From Nonomuraea roseoviolacea subsp. carminata (GTDB lineage Bacteria > Actinomycetota > Actinomycetes > Streptosporangiales > Streptosporangiaceae): a stretch of 64,000 nt of DNA. Within the stretch, counting starts at the first letter, position 1. Every line of letters starts with the position of its first letter. Of the stretch, positions 23,916 to 32,450 are shown piece after piece. The notes below the pieces were generated by a model that saw only the letters and a list, made by a program, of their open reading frames with translations, was not told the origin of the DNA and did no database searches. The stretch spans positions 8,159,001 through 8,223,000 of the forward strand of contig NZ_JAMZEC010000001.1 in the NCBI RefSeq assembly GCF_024172185.1, written 5' to 3'. Both the position numbers and the translations under genes were made by a program.

Positions 23916-25370
23916 TCAGGCGACCTTCGGCGCGGCCCGCATCCCGACGTACACGCACGGAGTGCCGTTCGACAGAGTGGCGAAGACGACCGGCATGTAG
24001 TCCTCGCTGAAGGACGGACCGGCCCCCGAGGCGGCGAAGACGCCCGGCGTCACCGGGACGAGCTCCATGTCCAGCGGTGGCGACATGTCCTTCATGCCGT
24101 CCACGAACTCGTAGCGCATGCGCGGGCCGCCGTCGCCGCGGCGGACCGTGATGACGACGCCCTCGCGCCGGTAGGTCCCCAGGAGCGGGTCGAGGTCGAC
24201 TGCGGGCGGCTGCGCGGGCGGTCCGAAGGGGGCGGGCATGGTGACGCCGGCGAGCTCGGCGAGGAGCTCGCGGAACAGGTCGGCGTAGAGCAGGCGGGCG
24301 CTGCCGCCGTTGGTCATCAGGACCAGGGCGAGACCGGCGTGCGGGACGACCCGCAGGTAGGCGTACTGGCCGATGGCGGCGCCGTCGTGGCCGTAGCCGG
24401 GGAGGCCGTCCCAGTCGTACAGGGTCCAGCCCAGGCCCCAGCCGTCGGCGGAGACCGTCCACTTGTCGGGGACGTCGGTCTCGCGGCGCGTCATCGCGGC
24501 GGCAGCGGCGGCCGACAGCACCCGGGTGCCGTCGGGGGCGAGGCCGCCGGCCAGGTGCATGCCGGCGAAGCGCGCCATGTCCCCGGCCGAGACGATGACC
24601 CGGCCGTACGGTCCGGCCGAGCGCGGCATCAGGTCCCAGGCCGGGGCCGGGTCGGGATCGGCGCCGTCCTCGCCCACGTGGCTCATCGCCACCCGGAAGC
24701 GCAGCGCCTCCTCCGGCAACGTCATCGAGCGCTCCAGGCCGAGCGGGGCGAACAGCAGGTCCTTGAGCGCCTGGTCCCAGGTCCGGCCGGTGAGCATCTC
24801 GACGAGGCGGCCGAGAACGACGTAGCCGAGCCCGCCGTAGGAGACGGCGGTGCCGGGCGGGCAGTCGAGCGGCACGTCCCTCGCGGCCTCGACGTATCGC
24901 GCCAGGCAGTCGTCGCCGCGGCCGCTGTCGTGGTTGAAGTCGTTGGTGACGCCGCCGGTGTGCGACAGGAGCTGCCGGACGGTGATCGTCCTGGTGGCCT
25001 CCGGGTCGGGGGTGGCGAACTCCGTCAGCACGTCCGCGACCGGCGTGTCCAGGGTGAGCCGGCCCTCGTCGATCAGTCGCATGACGAGCGTGGCCGTGTA
25101 GACCTTGGCGATCGAACCCGACAGGAACACCGAGTCCGTCGTCACCTCCACGCCGGTGCCGCGATGCAGCACGCCGCTCGCCAGCTCGTGCACCTGGCCG
25201 TCGACCAGCACGGCGAGCGTGGCGCCGGGGACGTGGTGGGCGGCGCGCAGCTCGTCCAGGCGGGCCTGCCAGCGGTCGCGCTCGAAGCGGCGGCCCGCCG
25301 AGTCGCGCATGCCCCACTCGTCCTGGGCGGTCCACTCGCCGTCGGAGTTCCAGTTCAGGGTGGCGGGCAT
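23916..25370 (-). CDS. Serine hydrolase, beta-lactamase/penicillin-binding-protein-like (class C fold)
   Basis: A 484-residue soluble hydrolase with no signal peptide. The nucleophile motif SxxK is SIAK in FLSGSIAKVYTATLVMRLIDEGRL (residues about 82-105). LLSHTGGVTNDFN and the second motif as SYGGLGY, where the usual YxN is Y-G-G, follow. The third motif region is GYGHDGAAIGQ. A C-terminal beta domain (LDPLLGTYRREGVVITVRR) occupies the last 110 residues. Family members include esterases, D-aminopeptidases and transpeptidase-like enzymes; substrate unknown. The ATG is preceded by GAGGAGAG. Confidence 0.83.
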   Translation of the reverse strand: MPATLNWNSDGEWTAQDEWGMRDSAGRRFERDRWQARLDELRAAHHVPGATLAVLVDGQVHELASGVLHRGTGVEVTTDSVFLSGSIAKVYTATLVMRLIDEGRLTLDTPVADVLTEFATPDPEATRTITVRQLLSHTGGVTNDFNHDSGRGDDCLARYVEAARDVPLDCPPGTAVSYGGLGYVVLGRLVEMLTGRTWDQALKDLLFAPLGLERSMTLPEEALRFRVAMSHVGEDGADPDPAPAWDLMPRSAGPYGRVIVSAGDMARFAGMHLAGGLAPDGTRVLSAAAAAAMTRRETDVPDKWTVSADGWGLGWTLYDWDGLPGYGHDGAAIGQYAYLRVVPHAGLALVLMTNGGSARLLYADLFRELLAELAGVTMPAPFGPPAQPPAVDLDPLLGTYRREGVVITVRRGDGGPRMRYEFVDGMKDMSPPLDMELVPVTPGVFAASGAGPSFSEDYMPVVFATLSNGTPCVYVGMRAAPKVA

Positions 25371-25517
25371 GATGCTCTCCTCGAGATCTCGCTGGGGACG
25401 CTGTGCTCCCCTTGCGAACAGTGTACGCAGAAGCGTGGCCGCAGGGCACGGCCGCCGCGCGCCCGCGCCCCCGCCGCGCCGGTGGGGCGGAGGGGGCGGG
25501 ACCTGCCGGGAACCGAG

Positions 25518-26828
25518 CTATCCGAGCACCGGGTAGTTCGCGCGCAGCACGTTGTGCGGGTCACGGGCCCGCTTGATCTCCCGCAGCCGCGTGAGCGTGC
25601 CGCCGGAGAAGGACTGCGCCGCCGTGTCACCGGGGGACAGCACGGTGTACGGCTTGCGACCGCTGACGTAGGCGTCCAGGTCGGCCACGACCTCGGCCTG
25701 CCTGGCGCGCGTCGCATCGGCCGCGTGCGGCAGGCCGAGACCCAGCAGGCCGAGCAGGTACGGCTCAGCCACCGCGCCGCTCGCCCCGGCCCCGTCGCCC
25801 GGCTCGGCGAGCGCTCCGCCCAGGTGCCTGATCTGCAGGTTGATGAGCGGTGCGACCGGCTTGGCCAGCAGGAGCTCCACCGCGTCCGCGTCCAGGCCGG
25901 TGAGCAGCTCCGCACGAGCGATGGACGGGGCCGGATCGGTGGGCTCGGCGGTGATGGCCCCCAGGTCGGCGACCGGGACGACGCCGCGGCTGTCGGAGAT
26001 CGCGCCCCCGATCTTGTCGATGCGCGCCAGCAGATTCTCCCCCTCGGCCGCCTCACCCAGGTAGGCCAGATCCAGCGTCACCATCGGCGGTGCGCCGGGG
26101 GGCTGGAGCCGGTTGATCCAGACGCTGAGTTCACGCGGCGCCTCGGCGGTGATCTCCAGGAACGCGTCGTACACCTCCCTGGTCCGGTGCTCCGGCCAGA
26201 TCACCCGCCCGCCGTACAGGACCGGCGCGGGATACAGGTCGAGTTCGAGCGCGGTCACCATCGCGAAGTCCCCGCCACCGCCGCGCAGCGCCCAGAACAG
26301 CTCGGGATCGGACTCGGCGGTCACCCGGCCCGGCTCGCCGTCGGCGTCCACGATGTCGAAGGCCCGCACGCTGTCGGAGGCGAAGCCGTACTTGCGGCTG
26401 AACCAGCCGACCCCACCGCCCAGGGTGTAGCCGGTCACGCTGACCCCCGGCGCGCTGCCGGTCAGGCCGGTCAGGCCCAGCGGACCGGCCGCCGCCAGCA
26501 CCTGCCCCCACTTCACGCCCGCGCCCACCCGGACCACGCGCTCCTCCGCGCGTACCTCCACCTCGTCCAGCCGGCCGGTACGCAACAGGATCAGGCCCTC
26601 CACGTCGCCGGAGGCGCCATGCCCGCTCGGCTGCGCGGTCACCGTCATGCCCGCCCGCCGCGCGTAGCGCACGAGCGTCGCCACGTCATCGGCGTCCGCG
26701 GCCTCCACCACGGCCGCCACGGGCTGCCGGACCGTCAGATTCCACGCGGTGGCCGCCTGTTCGAAGCCGTCGTCGCCGGGCAGGAGCACGCGCCCCTTGA
26801 GGACACCGCGCACATCGTTGATCGTCAT
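25518..26828 (-). CDS. FAD-binding oxidoreductase, berberine-bridge (BBE)-like
   Basis: A 436-residue PCMH-type flavoenzyme. The ATG at 26828 follows AAGGAG. The FAD site is in VRYARRAGMTVTAQPSGHGASGD, whose histidine is the usual covalent attachment point, and GVSVTGYTLGGGVGWFSRKYGFASD. A substrate domain and the C-terminal BBE motif RDPHNVLRANYPVLG follow. The common second linkage cysteine of bicovalent enzymes is not seen. Members oxidise sugars, alkaloids and polyketides. Downstream of a hemerythrin-like protein and DUF4267 gene in the same direction, but with gaps of 30-70 bp. Confidence 0.87.
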   Translation of the reverse strand: MTINDVRGVLKGRVLLPGDDGFEQAATAWNLTVRQPVAAVVEAADADDVATLVRYARRAGMTVTAQPSGHGASGDVEGLILLRTGRLDEVEVRAEERVVRVGAGVKWGQVLAAAGPLGLTGLTGSAPGVSVTGYTLGGGVGWFSRKYGFASDSVRAFDIVDADGEPGRVTAESDPELFWALRGGGGDFAMVTALELDLYPAPVLYGGRVIWPEHRTREVYDAFLEITAEAPRELSVWINRLQPPGAPPMVTLDLAYLGEAAEGENLLARIDKIGGAISDSRGVVPVADLGAITAEPTDPAPSIARAELLTGLDADAVELLLAKPVAPLINLQIRHLGGALAEPGDGAGASGAVAEPYLLGLLGLGLPHAADATRARQAEVVADLDAYVSGRKPYTVLSPGDTAAQSFSGGTLTRLREIKRARDPHNVLRANYPVLG

Positions 26829-26898
26829 AGTCGTCTCCTTTTTCGAGTTCTCAGAAATGCGAAGGAATAAAGGAATGCCGTGCCGCACCACGGGGACG

Positions 26899-27327
26899 TC
26901 AGGCGGGCTGCGCGGCGGGCGCCGGGGTGGCGGTCTCCTGGGCCTTGCGCGCCTTGCCGGTCTCACGGAGGATCAGCGACCCCGTGACCGCGATCAGCGC
27001 CGAGGTCAGGCCGTGGATGCCGAACGCGGCGGCCGTGGAGCCGTGGTGGGCCAGGACGTTGACCATGTCGCCGAACGGGGCGACGGCCACCATCAGCAGG
27101 ACCAGGCCCAGGGCGCGGCGGTGGCCCGTCACCAGCAGGATGCCCATGGCCAGGCCCATCGCGATCTCGCGGCTGCCCTTGATGAGAGGGAAGCCGCTGC
27201 CGTCGGAGGGCCAGGTCGGCAGGCCCGGGAAGACCGTGCCGAGAGGCAGGACGAAGGACGCTCCGAGGTAGAGCGTGAACAGGACGACGGCGGCGGCCAG
27301 GACGGTATTGATCTTCTTCGGCGACAT
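26899..27327 (-). CDS. DUF4267 small membrane protein
   Basis: A 142-residue membrane protein with four hydrophobic helices, matching the DUF4267 family in length and in the internal GSREIAMGLAMGILLVTGHRRALG region; the C-terminal tail is Ala/Pro-rich. Function is unknown. The ATG is preceded by AAGGAGAAG. The upstream CACCATTCGCAAGGAG resembles CACTGTTCGCAAGGGGAG upstream of the serine hydrolase gene (about 25413-25428). Confidence 0.75.
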   Translation of the reverse strand: MSPKKINTVLAAAVVLFTLYLGASFVLPLGTVFPGLPTWPSDGSGFPLIKGSREIAMGLAMGILLVTGHRRALGLVLLMVAVAPFGDMVNVLAHHGSTAAAFGIHGLTSALIAVTGSLILRETGKARKAQETATPAPAAQPA

Positions 27328-27360
27328 CGTTCTTCTCCTTGCGAATGGTGTGAGCTTTGG

Positions 27361-28002
27361 TCAGGCGGCGCGGACGCGGCTGATGTGGCGGGCATAGCGG
27401 GGGCGGCCGATGATGTGCCAGATGCCGCGTACCGGAGCAGGAAGGGCGGACAGGAGGGTGGCTCGTTCGGCCGGGTTCGCGTCCTCCAGGACGAGACCGA
27501 CGAGGGTGAGCAGGGTGAGCTTGGGCGTGTTGGCCACCAGGTGGTCACCCAGGGAGGCCCATTCCTTAGCGGTGATGTGCTCGGCCGCGAGCGGAAGGAG
27601 GGTGGCCTCCTCGTCATCGAGGTGCTCGAGAAGCACGGCCCGGTGGTCGGCCAGGGCGGCCACGAGCGTGTCGCGCTCGTCCGCCCCGGCGGCGGCCTCC
27701 CACGCCGGGACCGCCGCGTCCAACCTGGTCAGCGTGGCCGCGACGCGCTCGTGCTGGACCTCCATGCGCAGCACGATGTCGGCCTCCAGATCCACCCGGG
27801 CCAGCAGCGGCGGCCACAGCAGCTCGTCCTCGCCCTCGTGGTGGTTCTTCAGTCCCAGCCGGTAGTCGCGGAAGTGGTCGGCGATCACCTTGGCGCGAGC
27901 GGTGTCACCGGGGGCGACCGCCGCGACGAGCTCCATCAGCAGCCGCGACTCGCGACGGAAGGCGCGGTGGACGATCTCCATGTCGTGGGTGTCGACGCTC
28001 AT
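27361..28002 (-). CDS. Hemerythrin-like (HHE cation-binding) protein
   Basis: A 213-residue di-iron four-helix protein. Ligand helices are visible as MEIVHRAFRRESRLLMELV, GLKNHHEGEDELLWPPLL, MEVQHERVAATL and HRAVLLEHLDDEEATLLPLA. This is the classic H..HxxE..H..HxxxE pattern of HHE domains, followed by a C-terminal helix pair ending SALPAPVRGIWHIIGRPRYARHISRVR. The ATG is at 28002; upstream in-frame sequence is out of character. Such proteins bind O2 or NO, or act in redox signalling. It is divergent from the SARP-like regulator. Confidence 0.87.
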   Translation of the reverse strand: MSVDTHDMEIVHRAFRRESRLLMELVAAVAPGDTARAKVIADHFRDYRLGLKNHHEGEDELLWPPLLARVDLEADIVLRMEVQHERVAATLTRLDAAVPAWEAAAGADERDTLVAALADHRAVLLEHLDDEEATLLPLAAEHITAKEWASLGDHLVANTPKLTLLTLVGLVLEDANPAERATLLSALPAPVRGIWHIIGRPRYARHISRVRAA

Positions 28003-28108
28003 GTGGTTCCTGCCCTTCATCGGTTGCGACGTGTCAAGCCTGCTCCGGGCGTTTGGAAGGCACTTGGAGGCGGCTTGGAACACCCACGTGCGTAGGATGA
28101 TCCACGTC

Positions 28109-31100
28109 ATGGTCTTGATCCGGGTTCTGGGCTCTTTCGGCGCCGAGGTCAACGGCGAGTCCGTCCCCCTGGGCGGACCGCGGCAGCGCGGCGTCCTGGC
28201 CCTGCTGGTCGCCGCCCGCGGACACGTCGTGTCGGTCGACCGGATGATCGAGGACCTCTGGCGCGGCGAGCCGCCATCCCGTGCGCTGGCCTCCCTGCAG
28301 GCGTACGTCTCCAACCTGCGCCGGCTGCTGGAGCCCGGCCGCCCGCCCCGAACCCCGGCCCGCCTCCTGGTGAGCGCCTCCCCCGGCTACGCGCTGCGGC
28401 TGCCGCCGGAGTCGGTGGACGCGTGGCGTTTCGAGGACCTGCTCGACGAGGCCCGCACGCTCACCGAGCCGCAGGCCGCCCGCGCCCGGCTGGCCGAGGC
28501 ACTGGGCCTGTGGCAGGGGCCAGCGTTCGCCGAGGTCGCCGACGAGCCATGGGCCGCCGCCGAGACCGCCCGCCTGAACGAGCTGCGCCTGGTCGCCCGC
28601 GAGCTCCACGTCGCGGCGGGCCTGCGGACGGGCGACGCCGCCTCGGTGGTCCCCGAGGCCGAGCGCCTCACCCGTGACGAACCCCTGCGCGAGGAGGGCT
28701 GGCGGCTGCACGCGCTGGCACTGTGGAGCAGCGCCCGCCAGGCCGACGCCCTGGCGACGCTCCGCCGCGCCCGCGCCACCTTCGCCGACGAACTCGGTCT
28801 CGACCCCGGCCCCGACCTGGTCGCCCTGGAAGAGGCGATCCTCGCCCAGCGCGTCGACATCCTCCGCGCGGCCGTCCTCCCACCCCCGGCCGCCCGGCCC
28901 TCACAGGCCGCGCCTCCACGGGCCACACCCTCACACGCCACGCCCTCGCACGATGCGCGCCTGCTCGACGCGTCCGCGCACCGCACCGCCTCGTTCGACG
29001 CGTCCGCGCACCGCGCGGCCTCTTTCGTGGGGCGGGAGGGCGAGCTCGCCGCACTGACCTCGGCCGCCGGGGAGACCGCCGCCGATGGGGCTCGCGTCGC
29101 TCTGATCACCGGGGAAGCGGGGCTGGGCAAGTCGACGCTGCTGGAGCACCTCGGCGCGCGGTTGGAGCGCGACGGCTGGCTCGTCGCCGCCGGACGTTGT
29201 CCGGAGGTCGACGGCGCGCCGCCCGCGTGGGCGTGGGTCGAGGCGCTGCGGGCCGTCGCCGCGACCGTTCCTCCGGGGGAGTTCGCGCAGGACCTGGCGC
29301 CGCTGCTCTCCGACTCCATGCCGGTGGACGGAGACGCCGCCGCCGGGCGGTTCCGGCTGCGCCGGGCCGTGTGGGGCTGGCTCGCGGCGGCCGCCACGGA
29401 ACGGCCGGTCGCCGTCGTGCTGGACGACCTGCACTGGGCGGACACGACCACGCTGGGGCTGCTCGGCGGCGTCGTCGGCGTGCGGGCCCCGATCCTGGTC
29501 GTCGCGGCGTACCGCCCGGACGAGGGCGAGCACCTCACCGACACGCTGGGTGCGCTCGCCCGCAGCGCACCGCTGCGGATCGCGCTGCCCGGGCTCGACG
29601 TCGCGGCGGTGGCCGAGCTCGTACGGGCCGAGAGCGAGGCCGACGACGCGACGGTGACGCGGATCGCCGAGCGCACCGGCGGCAACCCGTTCTACGTGCG
29701 GGAGAGCGCGCGGCTGCTGAACGGCGAGGGTGCGCTGGTCGCGATCTCCGAGGTCCCGGAGGGCGTACGGGACGTGCTGCGGCGGCGGCTGGCAAGGCTT
29801 CCCCCAAGCAGCGTGTCCGTCCTGCGGCTGGCGGCGGTGGCCGGCAGGGAGAGCTCGGTGGACGTGCTCGTGCGGGCCGCCGACTCCGACGGTGACAGCG
29901 TGCTGGACGCGCTGGACGCGGGCGTCATCGCCGGGTTGCTCGACGAGCCGGCGCCGGGGCGCGTCCGGTTCGTTCACGCGCTGGTCCGGGACACGCTGGT
30001 CGCCGACGTCAGCCGGTTGCGGGCCGCGAGGATGCACACCCGGATAGCCGCCGCCCTGGAGGGCACCGGCGACGTCGCGGCGCTCGCCCATCACCATGCG
30101 CGAGCGGGATCACCGAAAGCCGTCGGCTATTGCGTGCGGGCCGCCGAGCTGGCCGAGGCGCGCTACGCCCACGACGTGGCGGCCGCCCTCCTCACCGACG
30201 CGGTCGCCAACTCCAGCGAACCGGACGAGCGCGTCGGCCTGCTGGGCAGGCTGCTCCGGGCGCAGATCAGGGCCGGGGCCGTCGCCGCGGCCAGGGACAC
30301 GCGCCGGCAGGCCGTGGAGTACGCCGAGTCGATCGGCCGCGACGACCTGATGATCGCCGCGTTCACCGCCTGGACCGAGCCCACTCCCTGGCAGGCCCGC
30401 AGGTACGGCACGGTCGACCGTCCCGTCGTCGACCGCCTCAGCCGCCTGCTCAAGCGGACCGATCTCGCCCCCGACGTGCGCTCCCGCCTCCTCGTCGCGT
30501 ACGCCAACGAGCTGGTGGGGGAGGACGACCCGACGGTCATGGCGGCGGCGCGGGAAGCCCTCGACCTCGCCCCCGATCCCCGCCTCCGGGCCGCGGCGCT
30601 CCTGGTCCTCGCCGGCGACCCCGAGCGGGTGGAGTACTCCCGCGAGCTGACGGAGATCGGCGTCGAGCACGACCTGCCCGTCTACCGCGTGACCGGGCTG
30701 CTCAGCCAGGCCCTGAACGCCGCCGCGGCCAACGACCCGGTGACGATGCGCCGCGTCACCGAGGAGGCGCTCGACCTCGCCCGCGCCTACCGGATGCCGG
30801 AGGCCATCGGCGCCGTCGAGATCGCGCTGGCGACCCTGGCGCTCATCGAGGGCCGGTCCGCCGACGCCGAGCGCCTCTACGTCGAGGCCACCCAACGCAT
30901 GGAACGCGCCGGATCGGTGCACGCCGGCTTCGCCGGCCTCGCGCTGGCGGTGATCTGGCTGAACGACGGCACGCTCGGCGACCACCTGGACGACGTGCGC
31001 GCTCTCCACGAGGCGCTCGGCCCGATGGTCGCCGACCTGTTCACGCTCGCCCTCCACGCCGCCGGCCGCAGCGACGAGGCACGCCGCGCCCGCACGTCAC

Positions 31101-31408
31101 CGAGCCCGATCCGGCCTGACTTCTTCTTCCCCTTCCTGACCACCCTGCGCGCCATGGCCGCCATCGCGCTGAACGACACCGGCGCCGCCGAGGAGTGCTA
31201 CGCGGCCCTGCTGCCCCATCGCGACGGTCCTCCGGCCGGCGCCACCAGCCTGTCGCTGGCGGTGCGCCCGCCCGCTCACACGCTCGGTGAGCTGGCGCTG
31301 CTGCTGGGCCGCGACGACGAGGCCGCCGCGCACTTCGCCCGGGCCGCCGCCATCGCCGACCGCTGGAACGCCCCTCACTGGTCCGCCTCGGCCCGCGCAC
31401 ATCTCTGA
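28109..31408 (+). CDS. AfsR/SARP-type regulator: BTAD + AAA ATPase + TPR-like C-terminus
   Basis: A 1099-residue regulator (1103 if the ATG at 28097 is used; neither has a ribosome-binding site). The OmpR-like DNA-binding domain is at about 1-95 (VLIRVLGSFGAEVNGESVPLGGPRQRGVLALL), with the BTAD helix bundle at about 97-245. A linker at 275-310 contains the decapeptide DASAHRTASF/DASAHRAASF twice, encoded by a 30-bp tandem repeat. The ATPase follows: Walker A GEAGLGKST near 340 and Walker B VAVVLDDLHWADTTTLG. The rest is helical repeats. Divergent from the hemerythrin gene, which opens an oxidoreductase run it may activate. Confidence 0.88.
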   Translation: MVLIRVLGSFGAEVNGESVPLGGPRQRGVLALLVAARGHVVSVDRMIEDLWRGEPPSRALASLQAYVSNLRRLLEPGRPPRTPARLLVSASPGYALRLPPESVDAWRFEDLLDEARTLTEPQAARARLAEALGLWQGPAFAEVADEPWAAAETARLNELRLVARELHVAAGLRTGDAASVVPEAERLTRDEPLREEGWRLHALALWSSARQADALATLRRARATFADELGLDPGPDLVALEEAILAQRVDILRAAVLPPPAARPSQAAPPRATPSHATPSHDARLLDASAHRTASFDASAHRAASFVGREGELAALTSAAGETAADGARVALITGEAGLGKSTLLEHLGARLERDGWLVAAGRCPEVDGAPPAWAWVEALRAVAATVPPGEFAQDLAPLLSDSMPVDGDAAAGRFRLRRAVWGWLAAAATERPVAVVLDDLHWADTTTLGLLGGVVGVRAPILVVAAYRPDEGEHLTDTLGALARSAPLRIALPGLDVAAVAELVRAESEADDATVTRIAERTGGNPFYVRESARLLNGEGALVAISEVPEGVRDVLRRRLARLPPSSVSVLRLAAVAGRESSVDVLVRAADSDGDSVLDALDAGVIAGLLDEPAPGRVRFVHALVRDTLVADVSRLRAARMHTRIAAALEGTGDVAALAHHHARAGSPKAVGYCVRAAELAEARYAHDVAAALLTDAVANSSEPDERVGLLGRLLRAQIRAGAVAAARDTRRQAVEYAESIGRDDLMIAAFTAWTEPTPWQARRYGTVDRPVVDRLSRLLKRTDLAPDVRSRLLVAYANELVGEDDPTVMAAAREALDLAPDPRLRAAALLVLAGDPERVEYSRELTEIGVEHDLPVYRVTGLLSQALNAAAANDPVTMRRVTEEALDLARAYRMPEAIGAVEIALATLALIEGRSADAERLYVEATQRMERAGSVHAGFAGLALAVIWLNDGTLGDHLDDVRALHEALGPMVADLFTLALHAAGRSDEARRARTSPSPIRPDFFFPFLTTLRAMAAIALNDTGAAEECYAALLPHRDGPPAGATSLSLAVRPPAHTLGELALLLGRDDEAAAHFARAAAIADRWNAPHWSASARAHL
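28967..29026 (+). repeat. 30-bp tandem repeat in the SARP linker
   Basis: Units 28967-28996 and 28997-29026 share the first 18 bases and differ at 4 positions in the rest. They encode DASAHRTASF and DASAHRAASF. The array is in frame, in a low-complexity linker between the BTAD and ATPase domains. Confidence 0.8.
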
Positions 31409-31479
31409 CCGGACCGGCTCGGACGGAAGACTCACAAACCCTTGGCGCGCGGATATCCCGCGCGGATACCCTCCTCGCC

Positions 31480-32406
31480 ATGATCACGTCTCCCGAGCGT
31501 CTTGAGCGCGGGCATCCGTTCCGGCAGTGGAAGACGTGGCGGCCGCCCGGCGCCCGCCTGACGCTCACCGGCTACTCACGCGCCAACGACAAGACGTTCT
31601 TCCACGTCCCCGAGCTGAAGCTGGCCCTCGACGCCGGGCTGGCCGAGGGCCGCCAGGTCGACACGGTGCTGCTGACGCACACGCACCTCGACCACTCCAA
31701 GGACCTCGACTACCTGGCGACCAGGCCCACCGGCGTGGACATCTACGTGCCCGGCGAGGCGTTGCCGTACGTGCGCGACTACCTGCGCGCCACGACCGAG
31801 CTGAACCAGGTGGCCGCCTTCGACCCGGCCCTCGCGGCCGGGGCCCGGCTGCACGGGGTGCGGCCGGGGGAGGAGTACCCGTTCGGCCGGAACGGCTCCC
31901 ACACGGTGCGGATCCTCCAGACCGAGCACAAGGTGCCCAGCGTGGGCTACGGCGTCGCCGAGAACCGGCGCGCCCTGCTGCCGGAGGTCGAGGAGCTCAG
32001 GGCGAGGCTCGGCCCCGCCGAGTTCGGCCGGCTCGTCGCCGAGCGGCGCAGGCGGGGCGTCGCGGTCGACCGCCAGGTCCGGCGGCCGCTGTTCGCCTAC
32101 CTCGGGGACACGCACGCCGGCGCGCTCGGGCGCGACGCCGCGCTGTTCGACTATCCGGTGGTCATCACCGAGTGCACGTATCTGGACGATTCCGAGCTGG
32201 ATCGGGCGCGACGCGTCGGCCACACGGTGTGGAGCGAGCTCAGGCCGTTCGTCCTGGCCCATCCGGGCACCCTGTTCGTGCTGACCCACTTCAGCCTGCG
32301 CCACTCCGACCGTGAGGTCCTGGCCTTCTTCGAACGGGAGAACCTGCCCAACGTGCTGGTGTGGGCGCACGCCGAGAGCTACCTGCCGGAGCAGCACCAG
32401 CACTGA
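31480..32406 (+). CDS. MBL-fold metallohydrolase, RNase Z/arylsulfatase-like
   Basis: A 308-residue metallo-beta-lactamase-fold protein. The metal motif HTHLDH is at residues 67-72 in DTVLLTHTHLDHSKDLDYL; later ligands are in LQTEHKVPSVGYG, FAYLGDTHAGALGRDA and FVLTHFSLRHSD. VPSVGYG and the late H-F-S-x-R-H pattern resemble tRNase Z-like and related phosphodiesterase homologues. But KTFFHVPELKLALDAG at the N-terminus marks a distinct actinobacterial branch, so true tRNA processing is unproven. It stands alone with only 71 bp after the SARP gene. Confidence 0.8.
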   Translation: MITSPERLERGHPFRQWKTWRPPGARLTLTGYSRANDKTFFHVPELKLALDAGLAEGRQVDTVLLTHTHLDHSKDLDYLATRPTGVDIYVPGEALPYVRDYLRATTELNQVAAFDPALAAGARLHGVRPGEEYPFGRNGSHTVRILQTEHKVPSVGYGVAENRRALLPEVEELRARLGPAEFGRLVAERRRRGVAVDRQVRRPLFAYLGDTHAGALGRDAALFDYPVVITECTYLDDSELDRARRVGHTVWSELRPFVLAHPGTLFVLTHFSLRHSDREVLAFFERENLPNVLVWAHAESYLPEQHQH

Positions 32407-32450
32407 CCCGGCGCCGCCGGATCGCCGCCGGCCGCGGGGATCGGCCCCCG

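Noticed and set aside
23166..26870. A 1234-codon plus-strand open frame opposite MarR, serine hydrolase and BBE genes
   Set aside because: Composition is Arg/Gly/Ala noise, no domain, and three well-supported genes occupy the other strand.
28109..31408. A hidden antibiotic biosynthetic cluster suggested by SARP, LAL and TioE-type regulators
   Set aside because: No PKS, NRPS, terpene, RiPP or tailoring cluster is present; the regulators are separated by unrelated small modules.
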